A stretch of 64,000 nucleotides of DNA from an uncultured Saprospiraceae bacterium (GCA_937959115.1 CALGAW010000013.1:1-64000); one strand, 5' to 3'; positions 9,501-17,848 are shown, numbered from the stretch's first letter. Notes: generated by a model from the letters alone, not told the origin. A program made the numbers and translations.

Positions 9501-9805
9501 TGTTTTCCATTGGGGCTAAATCGCGGTTGTACTTCAAATGCTAATCCCTCTTTGAGTGCTTTTGCTGTGCCACCGGTTGCTGATATGCTGTAAATGTCTC
9601 CTAGTAAATCGAATACGATCTGATTGCCATTTGGGCTTACGTCTAGGTTCATCCAAGTGCCTTCTGTAACGGTGAACTCAATGTTTTTAGAGTTGCCTGG
9701 CGGGTTATTGACATCCCATTTTTTGTCGTCTTTTTTTTGCGCGAAGGTGGTGCTTGTGATAAAGATTAGGCTAAGTAATAGTGTGGTGTGGAGTATTGAT
9801 TTCAT
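6536..9805 (-). CDS. Secreted TolB-type beta-propeller / amidohydrolase fusion protein
   Basis: The chosen start at 9805 gives 1089 aa with a clear signal peptide (KSILHTTLLLSLIFITSTTFAQ). A longer frame reaches 9919, but a -7 promoter element at 9824-9831 lies inside that extension and no signal would then be N-terminal. Residues ~40-640 hold PD40/TolB-like propeller repeats (SPDGKTLVFNA, SPDGRTILFTTW, SPDNKWVAFSD). Residues ~655-1060 form a metal-dependent amidohydrolase: ITNARILTIDD, then MPGLVDVHAHLGTW near residue 712 with the HxH metal site, GHTGIEHN, LGSHGQ, and the closing GSLEVGKLADLIILDEDPL. Similar fusions occur as periplasmic enzymes in Bacteroidota and marine proteobacteria; the substrate is unknown, possibly a peptide or cyclic amide. 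The 660-aa gene follows closely. Confidence 0.92.
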   Translation of the reverse strand: MKSILHTTLLLSLIFITSTTFAQKKDDKKWDVNNPPGNSKNIEFTVTEGTWMNLDVSPNGNQIVFDLLGDIYSISATGGTAKALKEGLAFEVQPRFSPNGKQILYTSDLGGGDNVWLMNTDGSDAKQLTKEKFRLMNNPVWMPDGEYFVARKHFTSTRSLGAGEMWMYHKTGGSGLQLTEKKNKQQDVNEPCVSPDGRYVYFSEDMYPGGYFQYNKDPNKQIYVIKRYDREKGKVENIITGPGGAHRPQISPDGKLLAYVTRVRTKTVLYIHNLETGEEWPAFDGLGKDQQEAWAIFGVYTGYNWFPDNQHVAIWGKGKLWKVNIKSCNATPIPFKVNAKHKMMETLKNEYPAHEDEFKAHVIRHAKTSPDGKTLVFNAIGYLWKKQLPNGTPKRLTKGTDFEYEPAFSPDGRTILFTTWNDEEMATISSVSINGGVPRKITTTKGIYREPSYSTDGKQIIFRKQGGNNIQGFTFTKRPGIYKMTATGGNVTLVTQKGSNPTFNKTNDRIFFNSGGGMEKTYKSCKLDGTDEKVIFKAKYAKQFTPSPDNKWVAFSDLHKVFIAAMPHTGKPIDLNKDMKSVPVVKVGRDEGRNLHWSADSKKLHWTLGEEYYTNALNERFLFLENAPDSLPPIDTIGLSIGLKVKADKPEGVMAITNARILTIDDKNTVIENGLILIEENRITHVGTMDSRPIPSGAKTFDAAGKTVMPGLVDVHAHLGTWRSQASPQKQWTYYANLAYGVTSTHDPSSNTEMVFAQSELVKAGEMVGPRIFSTGTILYGADGDFKAVVNSLEDARSALRRTKAYGAFSVKSYNQPRRDQRQQVMQAARELDMLVVPEGGSFFFHNMSMVADGHTGIEHNIPVAPLYEDVIQFWKATEAGNTPTLVVNYGGINGEYYWYQKTNVWEKERLLNFTPRAIIDSRSRHRTIIPDEEYENGHILVSKSLKKLTDAGVPVHLGSHGQLQGLAAHWELWMMEQGGMTNEEVLRAGTINGARYIGMGKDIGSLEVGKLADLIILDEDPLKNIQNTESVQYTMINGRLYDCDSMNEIVRRETTRSKFYWEQTNYSSNFEWHEGSNSFEKDKCSCRH

Positions 9806-9823
9806 ATTGCTATAATTAAAGTG

Positions 9824-9831
9824 CAAATATA
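9824..9831 (-). promoter_or_regulatory. Bacteroidota-type -7 element for the amidohydrolase gene
   Basis: The minus strand reads TATATTTG, a perfect match to TAnnTTTG. Transcription would begin about 12 bases before the ATG at 9805. No convincing -33 TTTG was seen. The element decides the start of the gene. Confidence 0.55.
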
Positions 9832-10086
9832 AGGAATTTAGTTTTAGGTTTTCGGGAGGTTGGAATGGAAGGTTAGGGATAGTACAACTTCGATGACAGT
9901 AGGTTTGCACATCAGTCAAAGCTACAGCGTAGGAATATCGTAATTACTTGCTTTGTACACAAGGCGGCTAAATTCCTTAATTGCCTACCTTAGCACAGCA
10001 GGTAGGGCTCAAATCATTTGCTTGTTACTCCTTCAGTAATAATTGTCTTATAAACGACATGGTTGGTCAAATTTGGGGTGCTTTAA

Positions 10087-10109
10087 AACGTTATAATTTG
10101 GATAACGTT
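10087..10109. promoter_or_regulatory. Inverted repeat upstream of trxB (possible operator)
   Basis: AACGTTAT (10087-10094) and ATAACGTT (10102-10109) are exact reverse complements separated by 7 bases, giving a 23-base dyad. It lies about 44 bases upstream of the trxB -7 element, a position suited to an activator. The binding protein is unknown. Confidence 0.4.
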
Positions 10110-10152
10110 ATAGAGTATCAAGAACTAAGTAGATTCATTCATAAAATATTAC

Positions 10153-10160
10153 TATTTTTG
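10153..10160 (+). promoter_or_regulatory. -7 element of trxB
   Basis: TATTTTTG matches the Bacteroidota TAnnTTTG consensus and lies 22 bases before the trxB ATG, implying a very short leader. The -33 element is not obvious. Confidence 0.5.
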
Positions 10161-10181
10161 CAGCTTAAATATTAAAATAAA

Positions 10182-11123
10182 ATGGCAGAACACATACACT
10201 GTTTAATTATAGGATCCGGCCCAGCCGGATATACCGCTGCGGTTTACGCGGCTAGAGCAAACATGAAACCAGTCCTTTATACTGGGAATCAACCAGGCGG
10301 ACAGTTGACAATTACGACTGACGTGGAGAACTATCCGGGCTATCCGAATGGGATTGGCGGACCTGAGATGATGATGGACTTTCAAGCACAGGCCGAACGG
10401 TTTGGTACGGAGGTGCGTTATAGCATGATCACAAAGGTTGATTTTTCTGGTCCTGTGCACAAGGTTTGGGCAGAAGATGGGACAGAAATCCATGCGGACA
10501 CAGTTATCATTTCTACTGGAGCAAGTGCGAAGTGGCTTGGTATCGACAAGGAAAAATTCTTTGCTGAAAACGGTGGTGGGGTTTCCGCTTGTGCAGTTTG
10601 TGACGGTTTTTTCTTTAAGGGACAAGAAGTTGCAGTTGTAGGCGCTGGAGACACCGCATCTGAAGAAGCTTTGTATTTAGCAAATCTTTGCCCTAAGGTG
10701 CATTTAATTGTCCGTCGTGATGAGATGCGTGCGTCTAAGATCATGCAAAAGCGGGTATTGGCGAAGGAGAATATCATCATTCATTGGAACTCGAATACTA
10801 AGGAACTGGTAGGGGATAAGAAGCTGACAAGTATTAAGATAGAAAACAATAAAACAAACGAACTTACTGAATTGCCAGTTACTGGATTTTTCGTAGCGAT
10901 TGGACATAAGCCGAATACAGGGATCTTTAAAGATTGGTTGGACATGGATTCTACTGGTTACCTGATTACGAAGGCGGATAGCTCTAAGACAAATGTTCCT
11001 GGTGTATTTGCAAGTGGAGATGCGCAGGACAACGTTTATCGACAAGCGGTGACTGCAGCGGGTACTGGCTGCATGGCTGCGCTTGACGCTGAGCGATATC
11101 TAGGAGAGCAAGGGATTGTTTAA
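10182..11123 (+). CDS. trxB: Thioredoxin reductase (NADPH)
   Basis: This 313-aa flavoenzyme reduces thioredoxin with NADPH in the cytoplasm. The FAD-binding GSGPAGYTAAVYAARA lies at residues 11-26, the redox-active CAVC at 137-140, the NADPH-binding GAGDTASEEA at ~154-163, and the C-terminal FAD motif GVFASGDAQD near 285. All key residues of the low-molecular-weight enzyme are present and the length is standard. It is transcribed alone, from a promoter with a -7 element at 10153 and a dyad at 10087-10109, and ends in a strong terminator shared with the convergent gene. Oxidative-stress control would fit its role but is not shown. Confidence 0.97.
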   Translation: MAEHIHCLIIGSGPAGYTAAVYAARANMKPVLYTGNQPGGQLTITTDVENYPGYPNGIGGPEMMMDFQAQAERFGTEVRYSMITKVDFSGPVHKVWAEDGTEIHADTVIISTGASAKWLGIDKEKFFAENGGGVSACAVCDGFFFKGQEVAVVGAGDTASEEALYLANLCPKVHLIVRRDEMRASKIMQKRVLAKENIIIHWNSNTKELVGDKKLTSIKIENNKTNELTELPVTGFFVAIGHKPNTGIFKDWLDMDSTGYLITKADSSKTNVPGVFASGDAQDNVYRQAVTAAGTGCMAALDAERYLGEQGIV

Positions 11124-11181
11124 ACAAACATCAAGGTTAACTGTCTAAAATTCATGGACAATGCCTACAAGAATACATTAA

Positions 11182-11220
11182 AACCTTCTTCAAGAGATTG
11201 CTTGAGGAAGGTTTTTCTTT
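11182..11220. terminator. Bidirectional terminator between trxB and the 136-aa gene
   Basis: AACCTTCTTCAAG (11182-11194) pairs with CTTGAGGAAGGTT (11201-11213), a 13-bp stem with one G-U pair, followed by GTTTTTCTTTT on the plus strand. On the minus strand the same stem encodes the last residues and contains the stop codon (11190-11192) of the convergent gene, followed by TTTTAATG. Confidence 0.85.
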
Positions 11221-11600
11221 TGCTTTAAAATACACCATAATAAGAATGCGAAAAGTCCAGTCAAAATTGCAAAGAACTTTTCAACCGTTGTTTTTGCAAA
11301 AATATTCCCTACCGTGTTTAGAAGAAAAAGGACCAGGAAAACCCATAGGGTAATATTTATAGCTCTAGAGGAAAACTTGAATTTTACAACATCTCCTTTC
11401 ATTAGCAAAATCCAGGATAAAAAGATATTTATGAGAATTGAAACACTTTCAAAAACATACATTTGTTCATCAGATTGAAGTCTCCCTCCCCAAGCAATAT
11501 CGTACGGAATAAATTTAAGAATAATGCAAAAGTGGAAAATGACGATTAAAACTAGAAATCCCAAAAAAATGTTGATGGCATTATCAATGATAAACTTCAT
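11190..11600 (-). CDS. Small integral membrane protein of unknown function
   Basis: This 136-aa protein has four predicted membrane helices, at residues ~8-30, ~50-67, ~83-102 and ~107-126. Between the first two lies a conserved-looking loop, PYDIAWGGRLQSDEQMYVFE. Small Bacteroidota membrane proteins with a similar loop exist, but I know of no assigned function. The C-terminus is basic (KQKK). The gene starts only 3 bases after the outer-membrane barrel gene ends, so the two are probably co-transcribed. Its 3' end lies inside the terminator hairpin of trxB. Confidence 0.75.
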   Translation of the reverse strand: MKFIIDNAINIFLGFLVLIVIFHFCIILKFIPYDIAWGGRLQSDEQMYVFESVSILINIFLSWILLMKGDVVKFKFSSRAINITLWVFLVLFLLNTVGNIFAKTTVEKFFAILTGLFAFLLWCILKQKKNLPQAIS

Positions 11601-11603
11601 AAG

Positions 11604-12176
11604 CTAGTAAAAGTTAATTCCTATTAGTAACGCAGTTGTAAAGCCATTTGTTCTGCCAATCGATAACTTTACACTGCCATAATTTAAACGAGCTTGTACG
11701 TCGATTGCGAAATTCTTTTTTCGATAAACTTCGTAGCCTGCTCCTGAGATAATTCCAATTCCTGAATAATAGTTCGTTTCATTGGTTTTCTCTGGATTAA
11801 TGTCATAAAATACTGGTGCGTCTGTCCCAACTCCAACTCCTCCTAGTGTCCAAAATTTATTAGAAACGAAGTATTGAGCGGAAGCAAAGACACCACCAAA
11901 ATCTCTTAACCGTTCTCTATCTGATAAGTCATATTGATAAACGGAAACCGCCCCATTTATCAACACTGTTAATTTTGGATTTAGGACATAACCCATTTTC
12001 CAATTTAGAGCTAGATTGATATCGTTTTGATTTGTTGTACGGAAACTCAATCTTGAATTTGCAATGCCACTTGAAACACCAAACATAAATCCTTTTCTAT
12101 TTATTTCATTATTGTTTTGTGCAGATATAGAACAACTCAATATAAAACAAACTACGAATAACATCAATGATTTCAT
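11604..12176 (-). CDS. Outer-membrane beta-barrel protein
   Basis: This 190-aa protein starts with a signal peptide (KSLMLFVVCFILSCSISAQ). Its body is made of alternating strands typical of small 8-strand barrels: GFMFGVSSGIANSRLSFRT, LNWKMGYVLNPKLTVLINGA, FWTLGGVGVGTD and a last strand ending in Phe-Tyr (ALLIGINFY), as expected for BAM recognition. No specific family or substrate can be named. A cysteine near the end of the hydrophobic stretch (SCS) raises a lipoprotein alternative, but the SAQ cleavage site fits better. It is followed at 3 bases by the small membrane protein gene. The upstream region carries a -7 element and an imperfect dyad. Confidence 0.8.
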   Translation of the reverse strand: MKSLMLFVVCFILSCSISAQNNNEINRKGFMFGVSSGIANSRLSFRTTNQNDINLALNWKMGYVLNPKLTVLINGAVSVYQYDLSDRERLRDFGGVFASAQYFVSNKFWTLGGVGVGTDAPVFYDINPEKTNETNYYSGIGIISGAGYEVYRKKNFAIDVQARLNYGSVKLSIGRTNGFTTALLIGINFY

Positions 12177-12207
12177 CTTACTTACCTTTTTTAGTTAATA
12201 ATACTTA

Positions 12208-12257
12208 ATCTTGGATCATCCAATTAGAATTACCTTTTGGATTCAAGATCAAAGGTA
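12208..12257 (-). promoter_or_regulatory. Promoter with dyad upstream of the barrel gene
   Basis: On the minus strand TACCTTTG (12257-12250) matches TAnnTTTG, with a TTTG 15 bases upstream, somewhat closer than usual. Directly downstream lies an imperfect dyad: 12240-12249 (GATTCAAGAT on plus) against 12208-12217 (ATCTTGGATC), 9 of 10 complementary. It could be an operator over the start site, perhaps for the Crp/Fnr protein next door, or an RNA hairpin. Confidence 0.35.
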
Positions 12258-12301
12258 TGCGCTCTTCTACTACAAAAAGTTACCGTATGTTAAAAAATGG
12301 A

Positions 12302-12871
12302 TCATTGGGACTTATTTCTTATTCTGCTAAGACTTTGGGTTGTAATTCCTAGATAGGATGCAATGTGTTTTTGCGCAATTCTTTGAATTAACACTGGGCT
12401 TTTTTGAATCAATTCATCATAACGCTGTTCAGCAGTCTTTGTTAAAAGGTCTATTTGTTGTTGCTGTTTTTCAACAAAGGAATTTTCAGCTCCTAATAAA
12501 AACAACATTTTGCCGAAAGGGCTATTTTTAAGCTTTTCAATATTGAGTTCACTTATTCGTAATGCGGTGGTATTTTCAAGTGCAATTGTTTCAAGTGGAG
12601 AGGGTTGATTTGTAATCAAAGACATATGATCTGCAAAAAAATTGTTTTCTAAAACGATGTCTAGACAAACATAATTATTCTCCTGCCAGAGAAGTACTCC
12701 ACAAGCACCTTCCAGAATAAAATATGCATACCGCTCTGTCTGCCCTGATGACTTAATTATCTCATTTTTTTTGAATTTTACTTCTTTACAAAGGCTAGTA
12801 AATGACTCCCAAACTTCAATAGGAGCATCAAAATATTTGTCAAACGATTTTTTTAATTTTAGTGCATTCAT
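12302..12871 (-). CDS. Crp/Fnr family transcriptional regulator
   Basis: This 189-aa protein has an N-terminal cyclic-nucleotide-binding-type jelly roll (residues ~20-115; FKKNEIIKSSGQTERYAYFI, then GVLLWQENNYVCLDI) and a C-terminal winged helix at ~160-187 (RIAQKHIASYLGITTQSLSR). The canonical cAMP-binding arginine-containing loop is not evident, and no Fnr cysteine cluster is present, as in many Bacteroidota Crp-like proteins whose ligand is unknown. The length is slightly short for the family. It is transcribed as a single gene in the same direction as the membrane-protein pair, 125 bases upstream of the barrel gene, and may control it; that is inference. Confidence 0.9.
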   Translation of the reverse strand: MNALKLKKSFDKYFDAPIEVWESFTSLCKEVKFKKNEIIKSSGQTERYAYFILEGACGVLLWQENNYVCLDIVLENNFFADHMSLITNQPSPLETIALENTTALRISELNIEKLKNSPFGKMLFLLGAENSFVEKQQQQIDLLTKTAEQRYDELIQKSPVLIQRIAQKHIASYLGITTQSLSRIRNKSQ

Positions 12872-12934
12872 TTAATAGTATGGTGTTTGTTCAACGTTGA
12901 CCTTTCACCGATTTGACTTCAATTTACACTAATA

Positions 12935-15900
12935 TTATTTCATTACCGCAGAGGAAATTCCATTATTTACATTTAAAAGAATTCGATCTAGTCCATTTAC
13001 ATCACTATCTAGGTTTACGTCTTCGCTCCTGTAAGTCGCGAAATTACCGTTTGCCGATTGCCATAAGATGTAATCTGCTCCAGTGACTTCATAGCCAACA
13101 GTGGATGATTGACTAATTTCTCCTGCAAACAGCGCCCACTCATTACCGAACTGTGTCTGGCCAAATCCCGCACCTGAATTATAGCTGTTGGCGATTCGAA
13201 AATCGTAGGTTAGCTCATTATTTATTAAAGGAATAGCGACTGGTGTCATGGCAGGAATGTGATTCCGGTGTTCTACTACAATATAAAACGCCGTCGCAGA
13301 AACTCCATTGAGCTCAATGTCTGTCGGCAAAATAGAACCATCTTCCATCAATAACGCTGCCGCTTTAGCTACTTCACTGCTCGGTTGTGGGGTTGTACGC
13401 AATGAAACCAGTACCCAATCAATCGCCCCAGCAGGATAGTCTGACTGCTGCCAGCCACCTCCTTCTGTACCATTATAATTCCAAGGAGCTACCTGGTAAG
13501 GTTGGCCTGACGGAAGCACCCCTTTTTGCTGTAAATTATTGGTCATTTTTATCGAGGAGAGATCTAATGCACCTTCCAACCATAGACCAAGATTGCAAGT
13601 AGCAGGAGCGCCAGTCTCTATGTATTTTATTTTAACTACGCCTGTTCCACTTTGAGAAATATAGATGTACCCATCGCTTGACACATCTATTCCACTTGGT
13701 TGAATAGCGATATTCCGATATTCGTTTGTCGTGATATCTTTAAATGATACGTCAGTAGCAGGATTTTCCATGACAAACAACCCAGCATCAATTGAATTTG
13801 AACTATTTTGTTGCTGGGTGAGCCAAAGTCTTCCTTTTGGACCAAACACGATTGGCCCAGGACGCTGGATGATTGAGTTGCCACTATATCGTGTGATATC
13901 TTTTATATTGGATGATCCTAATGCGCCAAACACGCCCGTGTTTGCTCCAGTTAATCGAAACACCTTAAACTTAGTTCCAATGGGTGAACCGCTGCGTCCT
14001 TGAATAGAAAGATAGATCGTTGTTGGGGCGTTATCATCGGCAGTTATGTAGCCTGTGTTAAAAAAGTCATTGTTGTTAAACTTCATGGATGGCCAAATAT
14101 CTGTCCAAGTTCTTCCCCCATCAATCGAACGATATAGTCCCGCGGATAAATCGACTAGATAAACAACTCCTGAATTACCGTTATCCGGCCAGACAAAGTT
14201 ACTTCCGTCTGTTGATCCTATTGTAATCCCAGTACTTTTCGTCCAGGTTCCATTGTGATACCTGTATACGCCTTCACCTTCAACTGCTGCCAATATCGTT
14301 TGAGAAGTGGGGTTATTCCCGTTGTGATAACCGTAACATATCGCTCTAACTCTTCCATCGTTTGAGGCAGTAGCTGATCTTAAATTGGTATTTGTCCAGC
14401 CTGACCCAGAAGTGTTACCTACTGCATTAGCAGGCTTCTTGTAGACTTCTCCTCCTCCGGGAGAGTTCGTATCTCTATCTCCTGCTCCCAGAATTACCTC
14501 ATTTGCTGTTGCATCGAAGATAACATCGTAGCCTCTGGATTCTGCGCCTGGTGGCTTATCGCGAGATACATTACCGTTTTCAAAGTTATTGCTTGTTTCA
14601 AGTAGGACATAATCCGTATTAGCGATCACTATCTGATCAGGGTTATTCGGATTTACCGCAACTCCTCGGTTTGCTGTCACCTGCATGTTATATACTGATG
14701 GTTTCCAGATTCGACCGCCATCATCTGACTTCCAGATTCCACCTCTTCCTGAAACATAGATGATGTCATCAAATACAGACAGCGGTTTTTCCCCTATGGC
14801 TACTTCAATAGAACTAACAACATGGTTCGTACGTCCTAGACGTGCTTGTTTAAATGCATCTGTGCCGTACCACCAATCATAGGACTGGCCGTAAATTTGA
14901 TCCACAACATTGGAATCTGCATATACTAATGGTGTCCAAATCGCACCTCCATCTTTTGTTCTCCAAATGCTAGAGTAATTTGCACCGTTTGCTGTTCCTC
15001 CAAGGTTATTTGTTCCAGCATATACAACATCATTGACGCCTTTGAGATAACCTGTAACTGCTGTCCACTGCCGATTTGGGTTGTTTGTGGAAAGTCCCGA
15101 GTTGACTAATGACCAAGAGGTTCCATCATACTTAACGATTCCCTTATCACTAATTGCTGCGTACACATTGCCACTGTTTAAAACAGTCAAGCCTTCTGGG
15201 CGCAGTGTCTGGTAAACCAGTGTAGAAACAGGCGCCGTTGTGTTGGTGAAGTCAATTTCATATATCCCGTTGTTTGCACTGACTGCAAATTGGATCGCAG
15301 CATACACTTTGTTTGGAATTGCAGCATTGTAAGCGACGGATCGCACAAACCCTGATGTATTTACTTGTGATTTTTTAACATTACCTCCTTGTTCAAACAG
15401 TACAACCCCGTTTTTATAAGTGCCCGCAATTACGATATCATCCGTATGTGCACCTGCATTTGAACCTGGTACAACAACAATCAGATCTCCATTAGATCTC
15501 GGGTGTCCATCTGGTATTGGATCGCTTTTCGCAGAATGGTTACCAGCAAACTGGGCATCGTTTCCATTCGCAGTCAAACTCCAGGTGTCTCCTCCATCTA
15601 TAGATCTGAACAGGCCACCTGATCCTCCTTTGTCACCCGTTCCGGCATATAGGATTTGACTGTTATCAGGGGTAATTGCAAGCGAGGCAACTTTTGGACT
15701 TTTTAACCCTTGACCAATGGTTTCATAATGCAGTCCACCATCTTTCGATTTAGAAATCCCAGAAACATCAGCGGATGAATATACGGTTAGACCATCTTCT
15801 GTAATGGTAACGTCACTTTGAAAACCACCTCCGCTGACATTATTTTCTTCAACAATAATCGAGGTTACAGTTGGAGCATTTTGCGCGTTTAAACCTCCAA

Positions 15901-16015
15901 TAAAAAAACTGAAATAGCAAGCAAAAATGACGACTCTCATCCTATGAAGACAAGGTGCTTTGCCCGTTTTAGATAAATTCTTATTTCTAATTTTAAGTAA
16001 AGAATAGCTTTTCAT
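12935..16015 (-). CDS. Secreted Asp-box (sialidase/sortilin-like) beta-propeller protein with dockerin-like C-terminal module
   Basis: The 1026-aa protein has a signal peptide at residues ~26-45 (RVVIFACYFSFFIGGLNAQ). The ATG at 15940 would give a standard signal; the ATG at 16015 gives an unusually long basic n-region. At least five Asp-box motifs of type SxDGGxxW are present (SIDGGDTW, TKDGGAIW, SDDGGRIW, SIDGGRTW and SKDGGLHY with Tyr in place of Trp), the pattern of BNR, GH74-like and VPS10 propellers. Catalytic identity cannot be decided. Residues ~800-1026 form a module also found on three other proteins here (LEGALD, APWNYNG, DWVLVSLR, VEHRNH, GAGFGQ), closing with the calcium loop DVNLDSDVNGLDR. 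No T9SS type A tail is present. Confidence 0.85.
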   Translation of the reverse strand: MKSYSLLKIRNKNLSKTGKAPCLHRMRVVIFACYFSFFIGGLNAQNAPTVTSIIVEENNVSGGGFQSDVTITEDGLTVYSSADVSGISKSKDGGLHYETIGQGLKSPKVASLAITPDNSQILYAGTGDKGGSGGLFRSIDGGDTWSLTANGNDAQFAGNHSAKSDPIPDGHPRSNGDLIVVVPGSNAGAHTDDIVIAGTYKNGVVLFEQGGNVKKSQVNTSGFVRSVAYNAAIPNKVYAAIQFAVSANNGIYEIDFTNTTAPVSTLVYQTLRPEGLTVLNSGNVYAAISDKGIVKYDGTSWSLVNSGLSTNNPNRQWTAVTGYLKGVNDVVYAGTNNLGGTANGANYSSIWRTKDGGAIWTPLVYADSNVVDQIYGQSYDWWYGTDAFKQARLGRTNHVVSSIEVAIGEKPLSVFDDIIYVSGRGGIWKSDDGGRIWKPSVYNMQVTANRGVAVNPNNPDQIVIANTDYVLLETSNNFENGNVSRDKPPGAESRGYDVIFDATANEVILGAGDRDTNSPGGGEVYKKPANAVGNTSGSGWTNTNLRSATASNDGRVRAICYGYHNGNNPTSQTILAAVEGEGVYRYHNGTWTKSTGITIGSTDGSNFVWPDNGNSGVVYLVDLSAGLYRSIDGGRTWTDIWPSMKFNNNDFFNTGYITADDNAPTTIYLSIQGRSGSPIGTKFKVFRLTGANTGVFGALGSSNIKDITRYSGNSIIQRPGPIVFGPKGRLWLTQQQNSSNSIDAGLFVMENPATDVSFKDITTNEYRNIAIQPSGIDVSSDGYIYISQSGTGVVKIKYIETGAPATCNLGLWLEGALDLSSIKMTNNLQQKGVLPSGQPYQVAPWNYNGTEGGGWQQSDYPAGAIDWVLVSLRTTPQPSSEVAKAAALLMEDGSILPTDIELNGVSATAFYIVVEHRNHIPAMTPVAIPLINNELTYDFRIANSYNSGAGFGQTQFGNEWALFAGEISQSSTVGYEVTGADYILWQSANGNFATYRSEDVNLDSDVNGLDRILLNVNNGISSAVMK

Positions 16016-16312
16016 AATTGTAATTGAAAATATTGGGTTAGAAAATGACTACCTATGAATTTACAAAATAATTTGCAATTCTTCTATTAAAGCAACATGC
16101 TTCATCAATTGCTTCACTCCGACTTGGATTAGGAGTTGGAGAAATTCTCTATCAATTGTTTCTTTCCAAAATCAATCTGGACAAAATAGACTCACTGGGA
16201 AAGCGAAAAACAATATAAGCCAAAGTATGCTACTAATTTTATGTTGCATAATGAGTACCTCAACATCAGTAAAAAAGTGTACTTTGAGCTGCTTAAAAAC
16301 AAACTAAAACAA

Positions 16313-17704
16313 ATGAATACTAAAATTTCTGTTACAGATATTGGCATTTTAAAAGGAATGGATGCGACAGCTATTGCCCAAGGGATAAAAGACAAACAAT
16401 TTACAGCTCAAGAAGTGTTGGATTGTGTTAAAGAACGAGTTGCATTAGCAGAACCTTCCATTAATGCTATTGTGGCAGAAAAATATGAAGTTGGAAGATA
16501 CAATGAGCACGCTGTTTTTGCAGGAGTACCCATGTTTATTAAGGATTTAGTTAATGTTGCTGGATTTCCTTGTCGAATGGGAACTCGGGGATTGTCAGAT
16601 AAGATTAAGAAAAAGGATGATCTGGTCATGCCACAAATTTTATCTACGGGATGTTATGTTGTTGGGAAAAGTGCAACGTCAGAATTCGGATGGTTGCCAA
16701 CTACTGAGACATTGGTCAACGGTAACACTTGTAACCCGCATCATATTGAATATTCTACAGGCGGTTCTTCTGGTGGAGCAGGCGCCATTGTTGCAGCAGG
16801 GATCGTACCTATTGCTCACACGATGGATGGTGGAGGGTCTACCAGAATTCCGGCATCTTGTTGCGGATTAGTTGGTTTGAAACCTTCTAGGGGAAGACAC
16901 ATTGGCTCCTCCACAAAAAATCTACCGATTGACATTAACACAAATGGTATTGTTAGCCAAACAGTCAGGGACACCGCTAATTATTATCATGCTATTGAAA
17001 AATTTCAAGCGCATCCAACATTGCCTCCGATTGGTCTGGTGACTGGTCCTTCCCAAAAGCGATTAAAAATTGGAATGTATACGACTACAACTGAAGGATT
17101 ATCGTGTCACCCAGAAACAGTAAAAGCAATTACAGGAACCGGAAAAATATGTGCCGATCTTGGTCATGAGGTAGAATACATCGAAAACCCACATTATCCT
17201 GGTTCAGGACTAGAGTTTTTAGCCTACTATTCTTCCTTGGCGTGGGTTCTTAAACATCTAGGAAAAGTAGCGTTTGGAATGGAGTTTCAAAAAAATAAAA
17301 TAGAAAAATTCAGTAGTGATTTGGCGACTTATAGAAGGCGTCTTGGAAAGTTGTCCCCAAATGCCATTAAACGATTAAAAACCATCTTTGTCAAGGAATA
17401 CAATGCATTATTTGACAAATACGATGTGTTACTAAGTCCAACATTGAGTATGCCTGTACCAAAACTCGGCTATTTGGGAACCAATAATCATGTCATGTCT
17501 ACGATCATGCGCTTAAATTCTTATGTCAATTTTACACCTGTCCAAAATGCAACAGGGGCTCCTGCGATCAGCCTTCCTATGGCTAAGTGTAACAACGGCC
17601 TTCCTATTGGATCTATGTTTGCTTCTTCAATTGGCGACGAAAGCACCTTGCTAGAGCTTGCGTTTGAATTGGAAGCGGCGGGTTATTTGCTCGATAACAA
17701 ATAA
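16313..17704 (+). CDS. Amidase-signature family hydrolase
   Basis: This enzyme of ~463 aa belongs to the amidase-signature family (GatA/FAAH type), which uses a Ser-cisSer-Lys triad. Numbered from the ATG at 16313, Lys77 lies in FIKD, cis-Ser152 in GGSSGG, and the nucleophile Ser176 in GGGSTRIPAS. The 24-residue spacing of the two serines is standard. A frame opening at 16241 would add 24 residues of weakly amphipathic sequence. The A-rich TAAAACAA just before 16313 and family alignment favour the later start. No signal peptide is visible, so it should be cytoplasmic. No gatB or gatC is adjacent, so it is probably a free amidase rather than the tRNA amidotransferase subunit; the substrate is unknown. 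Confidence 0.88.
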   Translation: MNTKISVTDIGILKGMDATAIAQGIKDKQFTAQEVLDCVKERVALAEPSINAIVAEKYEVGRYNEHAVFAGVPMFIKDLVNVAGFPCRMGTRGLSDKIKKKDDLVMPQILSTGCYVVGKSATSEFGWLPTTETLVNGNTCNPHHIEYSTGGSSGGAGAIVAAGIVPIAHTMDGGGSTRIPASCCGLVGLKPSRGRHIGSSTKNLPIDINTNGIVSQTVRDTANYYHAIEKFQAHPTLPPIGLVTGPSQKRLKIGMYTTTTEGLSCHPETVKAITGTGKICADLGHEVEYIENPHYPGSGLEFLAYYSSLAWVLKHLGKVAFGMEFQKNKIEKFSSDLATYRRRLGKLSPNAIKRLKTIFVKEYNALFDKYDVLLSPTLSMPVPKLGYLGTNNHVMSTIMRLNSYVNFTPVQNATGAPAISLPMAKCNNGLPIGSMFASSIGDESTLLELAFELEAAGYLLDNK

Positions 17705-17848
17705 AATGCTCTAGTGCACTTTTATGCCGTTTGAATATAGACATTCAGATAAATTATCAGTTATCAAGATTTCGTTGGATACAGCCTCACGAACAAACGA
17801 AGGACCTTTGTCACCCCCCGATAATTTTAGTGTGTACCAACCTAACTG

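Larger units (their letters stand above)
9806..10181. promoter_or_regulatory. Divergent promoter region between amidohydrolase and trxB genes
   Basis: This gap of 376 bases holds outward promoters for both flanking genes (-7 elements at 9824-9831 and 10153-10160), a palindrome at 10087-10109, and a short hairpin CCTACCT (9984-9990) / AGGTAGG (10000-10006). No gene is supported in it. Confidence 0.6.

Noticed and set aside
9806-9919. 38-residue N-terminal extension of the amidohydrolase frame
   Set aside because: A -7 promoter element lies inside it and the signal peptide begins at the later ATG at 9805.
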